Below, one piece after another: positions 29,097 through 38,432 of a DNA stretch of 64,000 nt. The position numbers and the translations under genes are program-made. Within the stretch, counting starts at the first letter, position 1. Every line of letters starts with the position of its first letter. The DNA lies in NCBI RefSeq assembly GCF_000023065.1, contig NC_012691.1, forward strand, positions 544,501 to 608,500. Direction: 5' to 3'. This DNA is from Tolumonas auensis DSM 9187 (lineage in GTDB: Bacteria; Pseudomonadota; Gammaproteobacteria; Enterobacterales; Aeromonadaceae). Below the pieces are notes generated by a model. The model searched no databases, had not been told where the DNA came from, and was given only the letters and a program-made list of their open reading frames with translations.

Positions 29097-29528
29097 ATGC
29101 AGGAATATATTGATTTTGCCATGCGTCACGAGCTCCTGGTTCTGGCCTGGGTTGGTCTGGCGACAGCAGTTATAGCTTCAGCGGTTAAAGCCCGTCTTTC
29201 TCCGGTAAAACAGATTGATAACCAGACCGCAGTTGCTCTGATCAATAAACAGGATGCGGTTGTCGTTGATGTTCGTACACAGGACGAGTTTGCCCGTGGT
29301 CACATCGCCGGTTCTCATCATATGCCATTGGCACAGATTGAGCAGGGCAACACCACTGAAATTGATAAGCATAAAGAAAAGCCGGTCATCGTAGTCTGTG
29401 AAACGGGTGCCCGTGCTGAAACAGCCGGTTCCAAACTGGTAAAAGCCGGTTTCCAGCAAGTTTATTTGTTACGTGGTGGTCTGACTCAATGGCGTTCCAG
29501 TAACTTACCGGTCACGAAAAAACGTTAA
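29097..29528 (+). CDS. yibN: rhodanese-like membrane protein YibN
   Basis: The 143-residue product has one N-terminal membrane helix (LLVLAWVGLATAVIASAV) and a rhodanese domain (AVVVDVRTQDEFARGHIAGS). Unlike E. coli YibN as I recall it, the active loop keeps the catalytic cysteine (VCETGARAE), so sulfur transfer is plausible. The start at MQEYIDF is supported by GGGA and by homology; the open frame from 29019 has no likeness to known N termini. It is followed by secB; grxC, which lies between them in E. coli, is missing. Confidence 0.87.
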   Translation: MQEYIDFAMRHELLVLAWVGLATAVIASAVKARLSPVKQIDNQTAVALINKQDAVVVDVRTQDEFARGHIAGSHHMPLAQIEQGNTTEIDKHKEKPVIVVCETGARAETAGSKLVKAGFQQVYLLRGGLTQWRSSNLPVTKKR

Positions 29529-29578
29529 TCTAACTTTGCACTAGCCGCCATAAGGCAATTCTAATAAAGGGCATTAAA

Positions 29579-30052
29579 ATGACAGAAGCAGCAAATAGCA
29601 CCCCGGCACAGCCAGAATTCCAGATCCAGCGTATCTATGTAAAAGATGTTTCTTTTGAAGCACCGAACACTCCGGTCGTTTTCCAGAAAGAGTGGCAGCC
29701 GGAAATCAAACTGGATATGGACACTCAGACTCAGGTTCTGGGTCAGGATGTATACGAAGTGGCTCTGACACTGACTGTAACCTGCAAACTGGGTGAAGAG
29801 ACCGCTTTCCTGTGTGAAGTGAAACAAGCCGGTATTTTCACTGCTGCGAATCTAGATGCACAAAATCTGGCGCATTGCCTGGGCGCATTCTGCCCGAATA
29901 TTCTGTTCCCTTATGCTCGTGAAACTGTTGCTGGTCTGGTCAGTCGTGGTTCATTCCCGCAACTGAATCTGGCACCGGTTAACTTTGATGCGTTGTTCGC
30001 TTCTCATATTGCACAGCTGGAAGCAGAGCAGGCGAAAGCAGGCGTTCAGTAA
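29579..30052 (+). CDS. secB: protein-export chaperone SecB
   Basis: SecB keeps precursor proteins unfolded and hands them to SecA at the translocon. The 157-residue product has the conserved core [17 protein letters not shown], the [16 protein letters not shown] segment and the NFDALF region. The last base of its stop is the first base of the gpsA ATG (TAATG). Confidence 0.96.
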   Translation: MTEAANSTPAQPEFQIQRIYVKDVSFEAPNTPVVFQKEWQPEIKLDMDTQTQVLGQDVYEVALTLTVTCKLGEETAFLCEVKQAGIFTAANLDAQNLAHCLGAFCPNILFPYARETVAGLVSRGSFPQLNLAPVNFDALFASHIAQLEAEQAKAGVQ

Positions 30053-31056
30053 TGGATTCAGCAGTAGCACTAAGTGTTCTGGGGGCGGGGTCTTATGGCA
30101 CCGCCCTTGCCATTTCTCTGGCCCGTCAAGGCCAGCCGGTACTGCTCTGGGGACATGATCCACAGCAGGTTGCCCGTTTACAGCAGGATCGCTGTAATCA
30201 GGAATTTCTGCCAGACGTACCATTCCCTGATTCACTGCAAATGACCGATGATCTGGCGTATGCCGTTTCTGCCAGCCGTGATTTGCTGGTGGTGGTTCCA
30301 AGTCATGTGTTTGGTGAAGTACTGCTCCGTATCAAACCTTTTATGCGTCCGGATACCCGTGTGGCATGGGCGACAAAAGGGCTGGAACCGGAACATGGCC
30401 GTTTGCTGGGTGACGTCGCGAAAGAGATTTTAGGCGAGCAGATCCCGCTGGCGGTTTTATCCGGTCCGACCTTTGCCCGTGAACTGGCAGCCGGCATGCC
30501 GACAGCCATCGCCATTGCGGGTACCGATGAGCAATTCACCAGCGATATGTCAGCACTGATGCACTGTGGTAAATCGCTCCGCGTTTATACCAATCCGGAT
30601 TTTATTGGTCTGCAAATCGGTGGCGCAGTAAAAAACGTCATCGCGATCGGGGCCGGACTTTCGGATGGTCTGGGTTTTGGTGCCAATGCCAGAACCGCGC
30701 TGATCACACGTGGATTGGTTGAGCTGCAGCGTCTTGGTTTATCTCTCGGTGCGGATGCTAAAACCTTCATGGGAATGGCGGGACTGGGTGATCTGGTGCT
30801 GACCTGTACCGATAACCAATCGCGTAACCGGCGGTTCGGTCTTGCCTTGGGGCAGGGGAAAACCGTTGAGCAGGCGATGACGGAAATTGGTCAGGTAGTT
30901 GAAGGTTACCGTAATACCAAGGAAGTCCATGTGCTGGCGGCTCGTCAGAACGTGGAAATGCCTATCTGTGAACAGATTTATCAGATCCTGTATCAGGGTA
31001 AATCGGCACAGGACGCAGCCCTGGCATTACTGGGCCGGGATCAGAAAGGCGAATAA
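30052..31056 (+). CDS. gpsA: glycerol-3-phosphate dehydrogenase [NAD(P)+] GpsA
   Basis: GpsA reduces dihydroxyacetone phosphate to sn-glycerol-3-phosphate for phospholipid synthesis. The 334-residue product has the dinucleotide motif [17 protein letters not shown] at its start, the [17 protein letters not shown] segment and the catalytic-lysine region [14 protein letters not shown]. It is coupled to secB by a one-base overlap. Confidence 0.96.
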   Translation: MDSAVALSVLGAGSYGTALAISLARQGQPVLLWGHDPQQVARLQQDRCNQEFLPDVPFPDSLQMTDDLAYAVSASRDLLVVVPSHVFGEVLLRIKPFMRPDTRVAWATKGLEPEHGRLLGDVAKEILGEQIPLAVLSGPTFARELAAGMPTAIAIAGTDEQFTSDMSALMHCGKSLRVYTNPDFIGLQIGGAVKNVIAIGAGLSDGLGFGANARTALITRGLVELQRLGLSLGADAKTFMGMAGLGDLVLTCTDNQSRNRRFGLALGQGKTVEQAMTEIGQVVEGYRNTKEVHVLAARQNVEMPICEQIYQILYQGKSAQDAALALLGRDQKGE

Positions 31057-31078
31057 TCGCTATCTGCCGGATAAAAAT

Positions 31079-31104
31079 AACGCCAGCTATTGCTGGCGTT
31101 GTTG
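31079..31104. terminator. bidirectional terminator between gpsA and nfuA
   Basis: AACGCCAGC (31079-31087) pairs with GCTGGCGTT (31092-31100) around a TATT loop. The plus side continues GTTGTAT and the minus side TATTTTTAT, so it can end both convergent transcripts. Confidence 0.8.
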
Positions 31105-31129
31105 TATCTGAACCGGAACCGCAGCGATC

Positions 31130-31708
31130 TTAATAGAAAGAATGCTCACCACGGGCATGTTCAGTAGCATCTTTCGCGCCGGTCAGTTCACCGGGGAAAA
31201 GCTCCAGTAACTGCTTTTCAATGCCTTCTTTCAGCGTCACGTCCACCATGGAACAACCGTTACAACCGCCGCCAAATTGCAGGATTGCTACGCCGTCATC
31301 CGTGATCTCAGTCAGTGTCACCCGGCCGCCATGTGCTGCCAGAGATGGATTAACCTGAGACTGCAGGACATATTCGACCCGCTCAGCCAGTGATGCATTG
31401 TCATCCACCTTCCGCATTTTGGCGTTTGGTGCTTTCAGCGTGAGTTGCGAACCCATTTGATCACTGATGAAGTCAATCGCGGCTTCTTCCAGAAATGGTG
31501 CGCTATTCGGGTCAATAATGGCATCAAAACCATCAAATGGCTGGCGACTGTCTTCCGGTTCAACCGCATCCGGCGGACAGTAAGAGACGCCACACTCCGC
31601 ATTCGGGGTGCCCGGATTCATAACAAATACGCGGATGTTGGTGTTTTCCGCCTGCTTTTCCAGCAGTTTACGGAAATGAGCCTGAGCGCTTTCGGAGATC
31701 GTGATCAT
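31130..31708 (-). CDS. nfuA: Fe-S biogenesis protein NfuA
   Basis: NfuA carries [4Fe-4S] clusters to target proteins, notably under iron limitation or oxidative stress. The 192-residue product has a degenerate A-type domain ([12 protein letters not shown]) and a C-terminal Nfu domain with the cluster motif [17 protein letters not shown]. The ATG at 31708 is chosen because AGAGG lies six bases upstream; the ATG at 31714 overlaps that site. E. coli NfuA also begins M-I-x-I-S. An IscR-type operator precedes it. Confidence 0.95.
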   Translation of the reverse strand: MITISESAQAHFRKLLEKQAENTNIRVFVMNPGTPNAECGVSYCPPDAVEPEDSRQPFDGFDAIIDPNSAPFLEEAAIDFISDQMGSQLTLKAPNAKMRKVDDNASLAERVEYVLQSQVNPSLAAHGGRVTLTEITDDGVAILQFGGGCNGCSMVDVTLKEGIEKQLLELFPGELTGAKDATEHARGEHSFY

Positions 31709-31719
31709 CGCCATCCTCT

Positions 31720-31744
31720 AATCCTGACTAAATAACTAGGGTAT
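31720..31744 (-). promoter_or_regulatory. IscR type 1-like operator of nfuA
   Basis: The 25 bases 31744-31720 on the minus strand read ATACCCTAGT, then TATTTAGTCAGGATT. Against the IscR type 1 pattern (ATASYYGACTRWWWYAGTC followed by RRSTAT) I count 20 of 25 positions matching, including a full AGTC right arm. The site ends 11 bases before the start codon. IscR control of nfuA (yhgI) through a type 1 site is known in E. coli, so repression by the [2Fe-2S] form of IscR is likely here. Confidence 0.65.
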
Positions 31745-31778
31745 TATCATACGCCGCAATGCGTATACCTAACAACAC

Positions 31779-32489
31779 TTATTCATCGTGCAGCTGTGTT
31801 CTGCAGATTGCCCAGACATCGACCCGCTGGCAACCACTTTCTTTCAAAAGCCGTACCAATGTTGTGGCAGTTACCCCGGTGGTCACCACGTCATCCAGCA
31901 CTGCCACATGCCGGTAGGTATGCGGATTAACTATAAATGCATTACTCAGGTTTGTCTGGCGTAATTCTCTGGATAATCCGGCCTGTACTTTGGTTGCCCG
32001 TGATCGTTTCAGTAAGCGGTTATCACAAGGGATACAGAGCCGTTTCGAGATAGGGCGGGCCAGTTCCTGTGCCTGATTATAGTTACGTTGCCATTGGCGC
32101 CGCCAGTGCAGCGGCACCGGCAGGATGACCTCAGGTTTGGGCTCATCCGGCGGGTAAAGTTCAGCCAGCATCCGGCCGAACAGCGCAGCGGGGAGTGTTT
32201 TATGCTGATATTTCAGCTGATGAATCAAGCCGGTTAGCGGGAACTGATAGTCAGCCAGAATATGCAGAAAATCCCACTCCGGCGGCTGTAGCAGGCAGTG
32301 CCCGCAAATATCCTCTTTGCCTGCCATGGGGGAGCCGCATAACCGGCAGTGGTGATCCAGTAACGGCAGCTCTTCCGCGCAGTGATGACAAAGCAAAGGC
32401 TGGTGGGTGGGTTGACGGCAAAACAGGCAAATGCCCTGACAGGCAGGGTAAAGGGCTGATGAGAATATACGGTACAGCGCGGAGAACAT
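31779..32489 (-). CDS. gntX: ComF/GntX family phosphoribosyltransferase-like protein
   Basis: The 236-residue product has an N-terminal zinc-ribbon region with paired cysteines (CLFCRQ, CHHCAEE, CRLCG, CGHC) and a C-terminal phosphoribosyltransferase domain with the PRPP motif VAVLDDVVTTGVTA. The GntX/ComF family is linked to use of extracellular DNA in some bacteria, but the exact reaction is not established. In E. coli gntX lies directly between bioH and nfuA; here amtB is placed between gntX and bioH. Confidence 0.87.
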   Translation of the reverse strand: MFSALYRIFSSALYPACQGICLFCRQPTHQPLLCHHCAEELPLLDHHCRLCGSPMAGKEDICGHCLLQPPEWDFLHILADYQFPLTGLIHQLKYQHKTLPAALFGRMLAELYPPDEPKPEVILPVPLHWRRQWQRNYNQAQELARPISKRLCIPCDNRLLKRSRATKVQAGLSRELRQTNLSNAFIVNPHTYRHVAVLDDVVTTGVTATTLVRLLKESGCQRVDVWAICRTQLHDE

Positions 32490-32530
32490 AGGTCTGCAGA
32501 ATGGAAAGAAATGGTGCCATCACTGTAATA

Positions 32531-32552
32531 AAAAGGGCGCCCTGAGGCGCCC
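32531..32552 (-). terminator. intrinsic terminator of amtB
   Basis: GGGCGCC (32535-32541) pairs with GGCGCCC (32546-32552) around a CTGA loop. Read on the minus strand it follows the amtB stop and ends in a run of T, separating amtB from gntX. Confidence 0.85.
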
Positions 32553-32571
32553 TGACAGATCTTTGAGAAAA

Positions 32572-34053
32572 TTAATTGTTGTACGCACGTTCGCCGTGAG
32601 AAGTCAGATCCAGACCTTCGCGTTCTGCTTCTACCGGTACACGCAGGCCTACCAGTTTATCGATGATGAAGTAACCAACGATAGAAACCAGACCAGACCA
32701 GATGATAGTGGTGATGACACCAATCGCCTGAATTTTAACCTGGCCAGCGATGGAGTAGTCAGGAGCTACGGCGTTAGCAACGTAATCCCATACACCTGTA
32801 CCACCCAGATCCGGAGAGGCAAATACGCCGGTCAGGATGGCACCGAGGATACCGCCGATACCATGCACACCGAATACGTCCAGTGAGTCATCCACATTCA
32901 GCATGCGTTTCAGACCATGTACACCCCACAGACAGATTACGCCTGCCAGACCACCAATCACGATACCGCCCATGACACCGACAAAACCTGCTGCCGGAGT
33001 GATGGCTACCAGACCTGCTACCGCGCCGGAAGCGGCACCCAGCATAGATGGTTTACCTTTCAGTGCCCATTCAGCAAAAGTCCAGGTCAGGGTTGCGGCT
33101 GCAGTTGCTGCCCAGGTGTTAACCAGAGCCAGAGCTGCAATACCGTTCGCTTCCAGAGAGGAACCGGCGTTGAAACCGAACCAGCCGAACCACAGTAAAG
33201 ATGCACCAATCATCGTCATGGTCAGGCTGTGCGGCGCCATGGACTCACGACCGAAACCAACACGTTTACCGATAAAGTAAGCACCAACCAGACCCGCGAT
33301 CGCCGCGTTAATGTGAACTACAGTACCACCCGCGAAGTCCAGAGCACCGTGCTGGAATAACCAGCCCGCTGTTGCACCGGCTTTAGCCGCTGCATCTGCA
33401 TCAGTGTATGCATCAGGACCAGCCCAGTACCACACCATGTGTGCCATAGGGATGTAAGACAGAGTGAACCAGAACACCATGAACAGCAGCACGGCAGAGA
33501 AACGGATGCGCTCAGCGAAGGCACCCAGAATCAGGCAGCAGGTGATACAGGCAAACGCCCCCTGGAAAGCCACATAGATGAACTCTGATACGCCGATACC
33601 TTTGTTAAAGGTTGCTGCGATAGAATCCGGTGTAATGCCACTGAGGAACGCTTTATCCAGCGTGCCGAAGAAGGCGTTACCTTCGGTGAACGCCAGACTG
33701 TAGCCGTAGCTGACCCACAGAATGGTTGCCAGACTGAACACCACCAGAACCTGGATCAGTACAGACAGCATGTTTTTGGTACGAACAAGACCACCGTAGA
33801 ATAACGCGATGCCAGGAATAGACATCAGAATAACAAAGGTCGCAGAAACCATCAGCCAGGCGTTGTCACCTTTATTGACGGTCATTACAGGTGCCGGCGC
33901 CGCTTCAGCAGGTGCTGCCACCGGAGTTGCTTCTGCAGCCGGAGCTGCTACTTCAGTTGATGTAGTCGGAGCTGGAGTTGCTTCCTCACTCCATACTGGT
34001 GTTGCCAGCCCGAAAGCCCCCACCAGTGCCAAGATTGCAAACAATCGTTTCAT
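32572..34053 (-). CDS. amtB: ammonium transporter AmtB
   Basis: AmtB conducts ammonium into the cell. The 493-residue product has a signal peptide (MKRLFAILALVGAFGLATPVWS) and a linker of about 35 residues rich in Ala, Pro, Glu and Thr. Eleven membrane helices follow, with family segments SIPGIALFYGGLVRTKN, YIPMAHMVWYW and DVFGVHGIGGILGAI carrying the pore histidines. The start at MKRLF is preceded by AGGGAGA; the frame is open to 34095. No glnK gene adjoins it, unlike the usual glnK-amtB pair. The gene has its own terminator and a sigma-54-type promoter, which fits nitrogen control. Confidence 0.95.
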   Translation of the reverse strand: MKRLFAILALVGAFGLATPVWSEEATPAPTTSTEVAAPAAEATPVAAPAEAAPAPVMTVNKGDNAWLMVSATFVILMSIPGIALFYGGLVRTKNMLSVLIQVLVVFSLATILWVSYGYSLAFTEGNAFFGTLDKAFLSGITPDSIAATFNKGIGVSEFIYVAFQGAFACITCCLILGAFAERIRFSAVLLFMVFWFTLSYIPMAHMVWYWAGPDAYTDADAAAKAGATAGWLFQHGALDFAGGTVVHINAAIAGLVGAYFIGKRVGFGRESMAPHSLTMTMIGASLLWFGWFGFNAGSSLEANGIAALALVNTWAATAAATLTWTFAEWALKGKPSMLGAASGAVAGLVAITPAAGFVGVMGGIVIGGLAGVICLWGVHGLKRMLNVDDSLDVFGVHGIGGILGAILTGVFASPDLGGTGVWDYVANAVAPDYSIAGQVKIQAIGVITTIIWSGLVSIVGYFIIDKLVGLRVPVEAEREGLDLTSHGERAYNN

Positions 34054-34151
34054 TGTAAATATCTCCCTGATAATACCGTGTCCTGATCTCGACAATCGGA
34101 GGTCTGAGAACTCGTTGGCCGGACTAGGATGTCACTAACCTGATATTTCCT

Positions 34152-34169
34152 TCGCAGGAATTATGCCAA
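34152..34169 (-). promoter_or_regulatory. sigma-54 (RpoN) promoter of amtB
   Basis: On the minus strand TTGGCATAATTCCTGCGA (34169-34152) matches TGGCAC-N5-TTGCW, with the invariant GG (34167-34166) and GC (34155-34154) exactly ten bases apart. Initiation near 34142 would give a leader of about 90 bases. AmtB is a classic NtrC/RpoN target, which strengthens the call. Confidence 0.7.
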
Positions 34170-34227
34170 CCTTGATCGCATTAAAAATGGCTCAAAATAA
34201 TCGTTCCTGCCTCTCCTGTGGGCAAAA

Positions 34228-34289
34228 TGGTGCAGATGACGCACATCTTTGAGGCGTTGATGGATTATTGTGTACTTATTTGGTGCGCA
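34228..34289. promoter_or_regulatory. possible NtrC enhancer sites upstream of amtB
   Basis: TGGTGCA at 34228-34234 and TGGTGCG at 34281-34287 match the half-site of the NtrC operator (TGCACCA-N3-TGGTGCA). They lie about 60 and 115 bases upstream of the sigma-54 promoter, a usual distance for an enhancer. The partner half-sites are poor, so confidence is low. The remainder of the gap 34054-34408 shows only AT-rich leader sequence for bioH and amtB. Confidence 0.4.
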
Positions 34290-34408
34290 AAAAATAAACA
34301 AAGCTCTGGTTAATTATGGTTGATAACCGGACCGATGGTCGCGTTAACGGAACAGGCTCAGTATCATGCAGCTATATCAGGCGCATAGTGGGTACTGACA
34401 GGTTAAAT

Positions 34409-35194
34409 ATGAATATGTATATCGAACGGATAGGTCAGGGACCGGATCTGGTTTTACTGCATGGTTGGGGACTTAATGGTGCAGTCTGGCAGGAGATTGT
34501 GCCGTTACTGCAGCCGTATTACCGGTTACATCTGGTCGATTTGCCTGGATTTGGCTACAGCCGGGATGTGATTATGCCGGATAGTCGTCTGGCAACGTGG
34601 AGTGAGACGGTATTAGCGGAATTGCCAGCCCGTTTCGATTTGCTGGGCTGGTCGATGGGCGGGTTAATTGCCCTGCGCATGGCACTGGATCACCCTTCCC
34701 GTATCAATCGGCTGATTCTGACCGGCAGTTCACCTTGTTTTCTGCGGCAGGATAACTGGCCAGGTATTCATCCGGATGTCCTTTCTGGTTTTAACTGCGC
34801 ACTGCAACAGAATCCACGCAAAACCATCGAGCGTTTTCTGGCAATTCAGTCAATGGGGAGCGAATCGGTGAAAGAGGATGTCAAACGGCTGAAAAGCTGG
34901 CTGCAACAACGTCCTGATGCCGCACCAGCCGCGCTGAGTGCGGGTCTGGCTTTACTGTCATCTGTCGATCTGCGGACCGAGCTGTCTCAGCTGAGATGTC
35001 CGGTATTGGGGATATATGGTCGTCAGGATAGTCTGGTTCCGGCCGCTGCAGTGGATCCGATCGAAAAGCTGATCACCGGTAGCCGTTCCGTGGTTTTCGC
35101 TCAGGCGGCGCATGCACCATTTATTTCTCATCCGCAGCAATTCAGCGAAGCATTACGGCAGTTTTTAGAGCAAAACGAAATTCAGCGGGACTGA
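34409..35194 (+). CDS. bioH: pimeloyl-[acyl-carrier protein] methyl ester esterase BioH
   Basis: BioH removes the methyl group from pimeloyl-ACP methyl ester in biotin synthesis. The 261-residue alpha/beta hydrolase has the oxyanion region [12 protein letters not shown], the nucleophile elbow GWSMGGL (catalytic Ser), a late Asp in YGRQDSLVP and the catalytic His in [12 protein letters not shown]. coli BioH (256 residues) shares all of these. The start at MNMYIERIG is supported by CAGG six bases upstream and by homology; the frame is open to 34316. It is divergent from amtB. Confidence 0.92.
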
Positions 35195-35208
35195 AGCGTT
35201 ATTTATCA

Positions 35209-35238
35209 TATGGCCGTCAGCAGAAGCCGACGGCCATA
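35209..35238 (+). terminator. hairpin after bioH (convergent with tex)
   Basis: TATGGCCGTC (35209-35218) pairs with GACGGCCATA (35229-35238) around a 10-base loop, 15 bases after the bioH stop. The tail TTGCTTTGTTG is only moderately T-rich. It may serve both bioH and tex. Confidence 0.6.
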
Positions 35239-35284
35239 AATTGCTTTGTTGCGCGATCTTTAACGAATTACCCGCTTCAGCCGC

Positions 35285-37588
35285 TTATTTGCGCTTTGCA
35301 TTGGCAAACGCTGCAGCAAAGGCGTTATTGCCACTATCGGCAGGTTTTTTGTCATGAGTATGCCGGTGAGCCGGTTTGCGATGCGGTTCATGCTGCTCTT
35401 TCGGATGATGTGGTTTGTCTCTGCTTGCTTCATCATCCAGACGCATGGTCAGTGCAATGCGCTTGCGCGGAATATCCACTTCCAGCACTTTCACTTTCAC
35501 GATATCACCGGCTTTAACGACTTCCCGCGGATCAGAAATGTAGCGGTTCGTGATGGCGGAAATATGTACCAAACCATCCTGATGTACGCCAATGTCGACA
35601 AATGCACCAAAATTGGTGACGTTTGTAACAACACCTTCCAGAATCATATCGGGCTTGAGGTCTTTCAACTCTTCGACACCTTCACGGAAGGTGGCTGTTT
35701 TGAATTCCGGCCGTGGATCGCGTCCCGGTTTATCCAGCTCCTGCAGAATATCGGTCACTGTCGGAATACCGAAATGGTCATCGGTGTAATCCGCCGGTTT
35801 CAGTGCTCTCAGCAAGCTGCTGTTACCGATCAGTTCGGCGACGGGTTTGTGCAGTTGCCGGATGATCTTTTCCACAACCGGGTAGGCTTCCGGGTGAACA
35901 GACGAAGCATCCAGCGGATTTTTACCGTCGCGGATACGCAGGAAGCCGGCGCACTGCTCATAGGCTTTCGGGCCCAGCCGGGCAACCTTCAGTAACTCGC
36001 GACGTTCCTGAAATGCACCGTTTTCATCACGATAGCTGACGATATTCTGCGCCAGTGTTTTACTTAAACCGGAAACACGTGTCAGCAGTGGCACCGATGC
36101 GGTATTGACGTCCACACCGACGGCGTTAACGCAATCCTCTACAACGGTATCGAGATTGTGAGCCAGCTGATTCTGACTGACATCATGCTGGTATTGTCCG
36201 ACCCCGATGGCCTTCGGCTCGATTTTTACCAGCTCGGCCAACGGATCTTGCAGACGACGGGCAATCGAAACCGCACCGCGCAGCGACACATCCAGCTGCG
36301 GGAATTCCAGTGCTGCTAATTCTGAAGCTGAATAGACAGAGGCGCCGGCTTCACTGACCACCACTTTCTGCGCTTTGCAGGTCGGGTGGCGGTGCAGCAT
36401 ATCAGCGACCAGACGATCGGTTTCCCGTGATGCCGTGCCGTTACCGATACTGATCAACCCAACCTTAAATTGCTCACACAGGGCATACAGAATTTCGATC
36501 GCCTGATCATACTGACGCTTCGGTTCAAACGGATAAACGGTATGCACTGCCACTACTTTACTGGTTTCATCAACGACAGCGACTTTGACCCCGGTACGGA
36601 TCCCCGGATCCAGTCCCATGGTTGCTTTCATACCGGCCGGTGCCGCCATCAGCAGATCTTTCAGGTTACTGGCAAAGACACGGATTGCCTCTGTTTCGGC
36701 TGCATCACGCAGACGACCAATCAGCTCGGTTTCCATCTGCAATGAAAGTTTGATTTTCCAGGTCCAGTTCACCACGCTCTGCAGCCATTTATCGGCAGGA
36801 CGGCCACGGAACGTTAATTCAAAGTGGCTGGCAACCATCTGTTCACAGGGGTGAATATCCCCCGTCTGTTCCACCTGCAGATTCAACGCCAGAAAGCCTT
36901 CGTTACGACCGCGCAGCATAGCCAGTGTGCGGTGAGACGGGACTTTAGCGATCGGTTCCTGATGATCGAAGTAGTCGCTGAATTTGGCGCCTTCAGCCTG
37001 TTTGCCTTCAATGACCTGCGAGCGCAGTAAGGCGGAATGCCACAGATAACTACGCAGTTTCTCCAGCAGGCCGGCTTCTTCGGCAAAACGTTCCATCAGA
37101 ATATAACGGGCACCATCCAGCGCGGCTTTGCTGTCATTGATCTGATATTCCGGATTGAGATATTGCAGTGCTTCCTGCTCCGGATTTAATTCCGGATTGG
37201 CAAATAAACGCTCGGCCAAAGGCTCCAGACCGGCTTCAATCGCGATCTGTCCTTTGGTGCGACGTTTCGGTTTGTAAGGCAGGTACAGATCTTCCAGCCG
37301 GGTCTTGGTATCTGCCGCCAGAATATCGGCTTTTAATTCATCAGTGAGTTTTCCCTGTTCACTGATAGATGAAAGGATAGTCTGACGTCGGTCTTCCATT
37401 TCCCGCAAATAACTTAAGCGTTGCTCTAAATAACGTAATTGGGTGTCATCTAATCCGCCGGTTGCCTCTTTACGATAGCGGGCGATAAAAGGGACGGTTG
37501 CGCCGTCATCCAGTAACTGTACTGCTGCGGCCACCTGCTCATTGCGGGCATTTAATTCATCAGCAATGATCTGATTAATTGAAGGCAT
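35285..37588 (-). CDS. tex: Tex family S1 RNA-binding protein (YhgF)
   Basis: The 767-residue product has the full Tex layout. It starts with an N-terminal helical region ([20 protein letters not shown]). A YqgF/RNase H-like domain ([18 protein letters not shown]) and a helix-hairpin-helix region ([20 protein letters not shown]) follow. Last is a C-terminal S1 domain near residue 640 ([23 protein letters not shown], split here only for naming) with a basic, His-rich tail. Tex binds nucleic acid and influences transcription; its precise role is unsettled. It follows greB by 23 bases and both are probably one operon, as in E. coli. Confidence 0.94.
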   Translation of the reverse strand: MPSINQIIADELNARNEQVAAAVQLLDDGATVPFIARYRKEATGGLDDTQLRYLEQRLSYLREMEDRRQTILSSISEQGKLTDELKADILAADTKTRLEDLYLPYKPKRRTKGQIAIEAGLEPLAERLFANPELNPEQEALQYLNPEYQINDSKAALDGARYILMERFAEEAGLLEKLRSYLWHSALLRSQVIEGKQAEGAKFSDYFDHQEPIAKVPSHRTLAMLRGRNEGFLALNLQVEQTGDIHPCEQMVASHFELTFRGRPADKWLQSVVNWTWKIKLSLQMETELIGRLRDAAETEAIRVFASNLKDLLMAAPAGMKATMGLDPGIRTGVKVAVVDETSKVVAVHTVYPFEPKRQYDQAIEILYALCEQFKVGLISIGNGTASRETDRLVADMLHRHPTCKAQKVVVSEAGASVYSASELAALEFPQLDVSLRGAVSIARRLQDPLAELVKIEPKAIGVGQYQHDVSQNQLAHNLDTVVEDCVNAVGVDVNTASVPLLTRVSGLSKTLAQNIVSYRDENGAFQERRELLKVARLGPKAYEQCAGFLRIRDGKNPLDASSVHPEAYPVVEKIIRQLHKPVAELIGNSSLLRALKPADYTDDHFGIPTVTDILQELDKPGRDPRPEFKTATFREGVEELKDLKPDMILEGVVTNVTNFGAFVDIGVHQDGLVHISAITNRYISDPREVVKAGDIVKVKVLEVDIPRKRIALTMRLDDEASRDKPHHPKEQHEPHRKPAHRHTHDKKPADSGNNAFAAAFANAKRK

Positions 37589-37611
37589 GTTTGTCCTCGT
37601 ATTAAACGCCG

Positions 37612-38097
37612 TTATTTCACGGAAAACGGCTGATATTGTATTTTATTAATAAACCACTCTTTTTCCCCGGATGGGGTGTTCACGCGCACTTCGTCATCAA
37701 CCTGCTTGCCAATCAGTGCACGGGCCATCGGGGAATCAATCGTGATATAGTTGTTTTTGGTATCAATTTCGTCGGTGCCGACAATGCGGTAGTGGACTAT
37801 ATCGCCCTGATCGTTTTCAAGTTCCACCCATGCCCCGAAATAGACCTTTCCTTCCTGTTGCGGGGAGTACTCTACGATCTTGAGGGCATCCAGTCGTTTA
37901 GTCAGAAAACGAAGCCGGCGATCAATTGAACGCAGCTCCCGTTTTCCCTCTTTATATTCTGCATTTTCACTGCGATCACCGAGGGCGGCCGCTTCGGAAA
38001 CAGCCTGAGTAACCTCCGGACGTTTCACTTTCCACAGATATTTGAGTTCATCTTCGAGTTTTTGCCATCCGGCGCGGGTAATGAGGTTGGTTTTCAT
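37612..38097 (-). CDS. greB: transcription elongation factor GreB
   Basis: GreB rescues backtracked RNA polymerase by stimulating transcript cleavage. The 161-residue product has the coiled-coil hairpin with the acidic tip [18 protein letters not shown] and the C-terminal domain with [19 protein letters not shown], typical of GreB rather than GreA. The start [11 protein letters not shown] matches E. coli; an ATG nine bases upstream (38106) would add three residues. It leads the greB-tex operon. Confidence 0.94.
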   Translation of the reverse strand: MKTNLITRAGWQKLEDELKYLWKVKRPEVTQAVSEAAALGDRSENAEYKEGKRELRSIDRRLRFLTKRLDALKIVEYSPQQEGKVYFGAWVELENDQGDIVHYRIVGTDEIDTKNNYITIDSPMARALIGKQVDDEVRVNTPSGEKEWFINKIQYQPFSVK

Positions 38098-38308
38098 TGC
38101 CGTCACTCTGACAGAGGTAATTCATGTGCACGCAGCATAAGGGGTTTGCCCGGAATAGCCAAATATCCTGCAAAACTGACGCATAAAAGTGACCGGCTTC
38201 GCAAACTGATTAATTTTAATTAATTGCCATTTTGTTGAAAAATCAGTCGCTTTAGTGATGGATGGAAAAAATCCCTGATTGTTCCTCCGAATCCTGTCCG
38301 GCAGACCC

Positions 38309-38337
38309 TTGCAAAGGTTCATAGGCATCCTTACACT
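38309..38337 (+). promoter_or_regulatory. promoter of the dcw cluster (Pmra-like)
   Basis: TTGCAA (38309-38314) and TACACT (38332-38337) are 17 bases apart, and initiation is expected near 38344. The MraZ repeats begin at that point. The rest of the 335-base gap between greB and mraZ (38098-38308) shows no gene and no clear greB promoter. Confidence 0.55.
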
Positions 38338-38343
38338 TCTTAG

Positions 38344-38368
38344 GTGGAAAAAAGTGGGATAATGTGGA
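38344..38368 (+). promoter_or_regulatory. MraZ operator: three GTGGR repeats at 10-bp period
   Basis: GTGGA (38344), GTGGG (38354) and GTGGA (38364) recur at exactly ten bases, the layout of the MraZ operator (GTGGG repeats with 5-base spacers). They cover the predicted start of transcription, so MraZ bound here would block the promoter and repress its own operon. Confidence 0.8.
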
Positions 38369-38432
38369 GTTATATTGCATAACTTGCAGTATTCTCTGGC
38401 TGGCAGGATACAACCAAACAGCAAGGTGCAGC

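Noticed and set aside
31749-31766. Inverted repeat ATACGC/GCGTAT upstream of nfuA
   Set aside because: Six-base arms without tail are too short to call; the nearby IscR-like box explains the region better.
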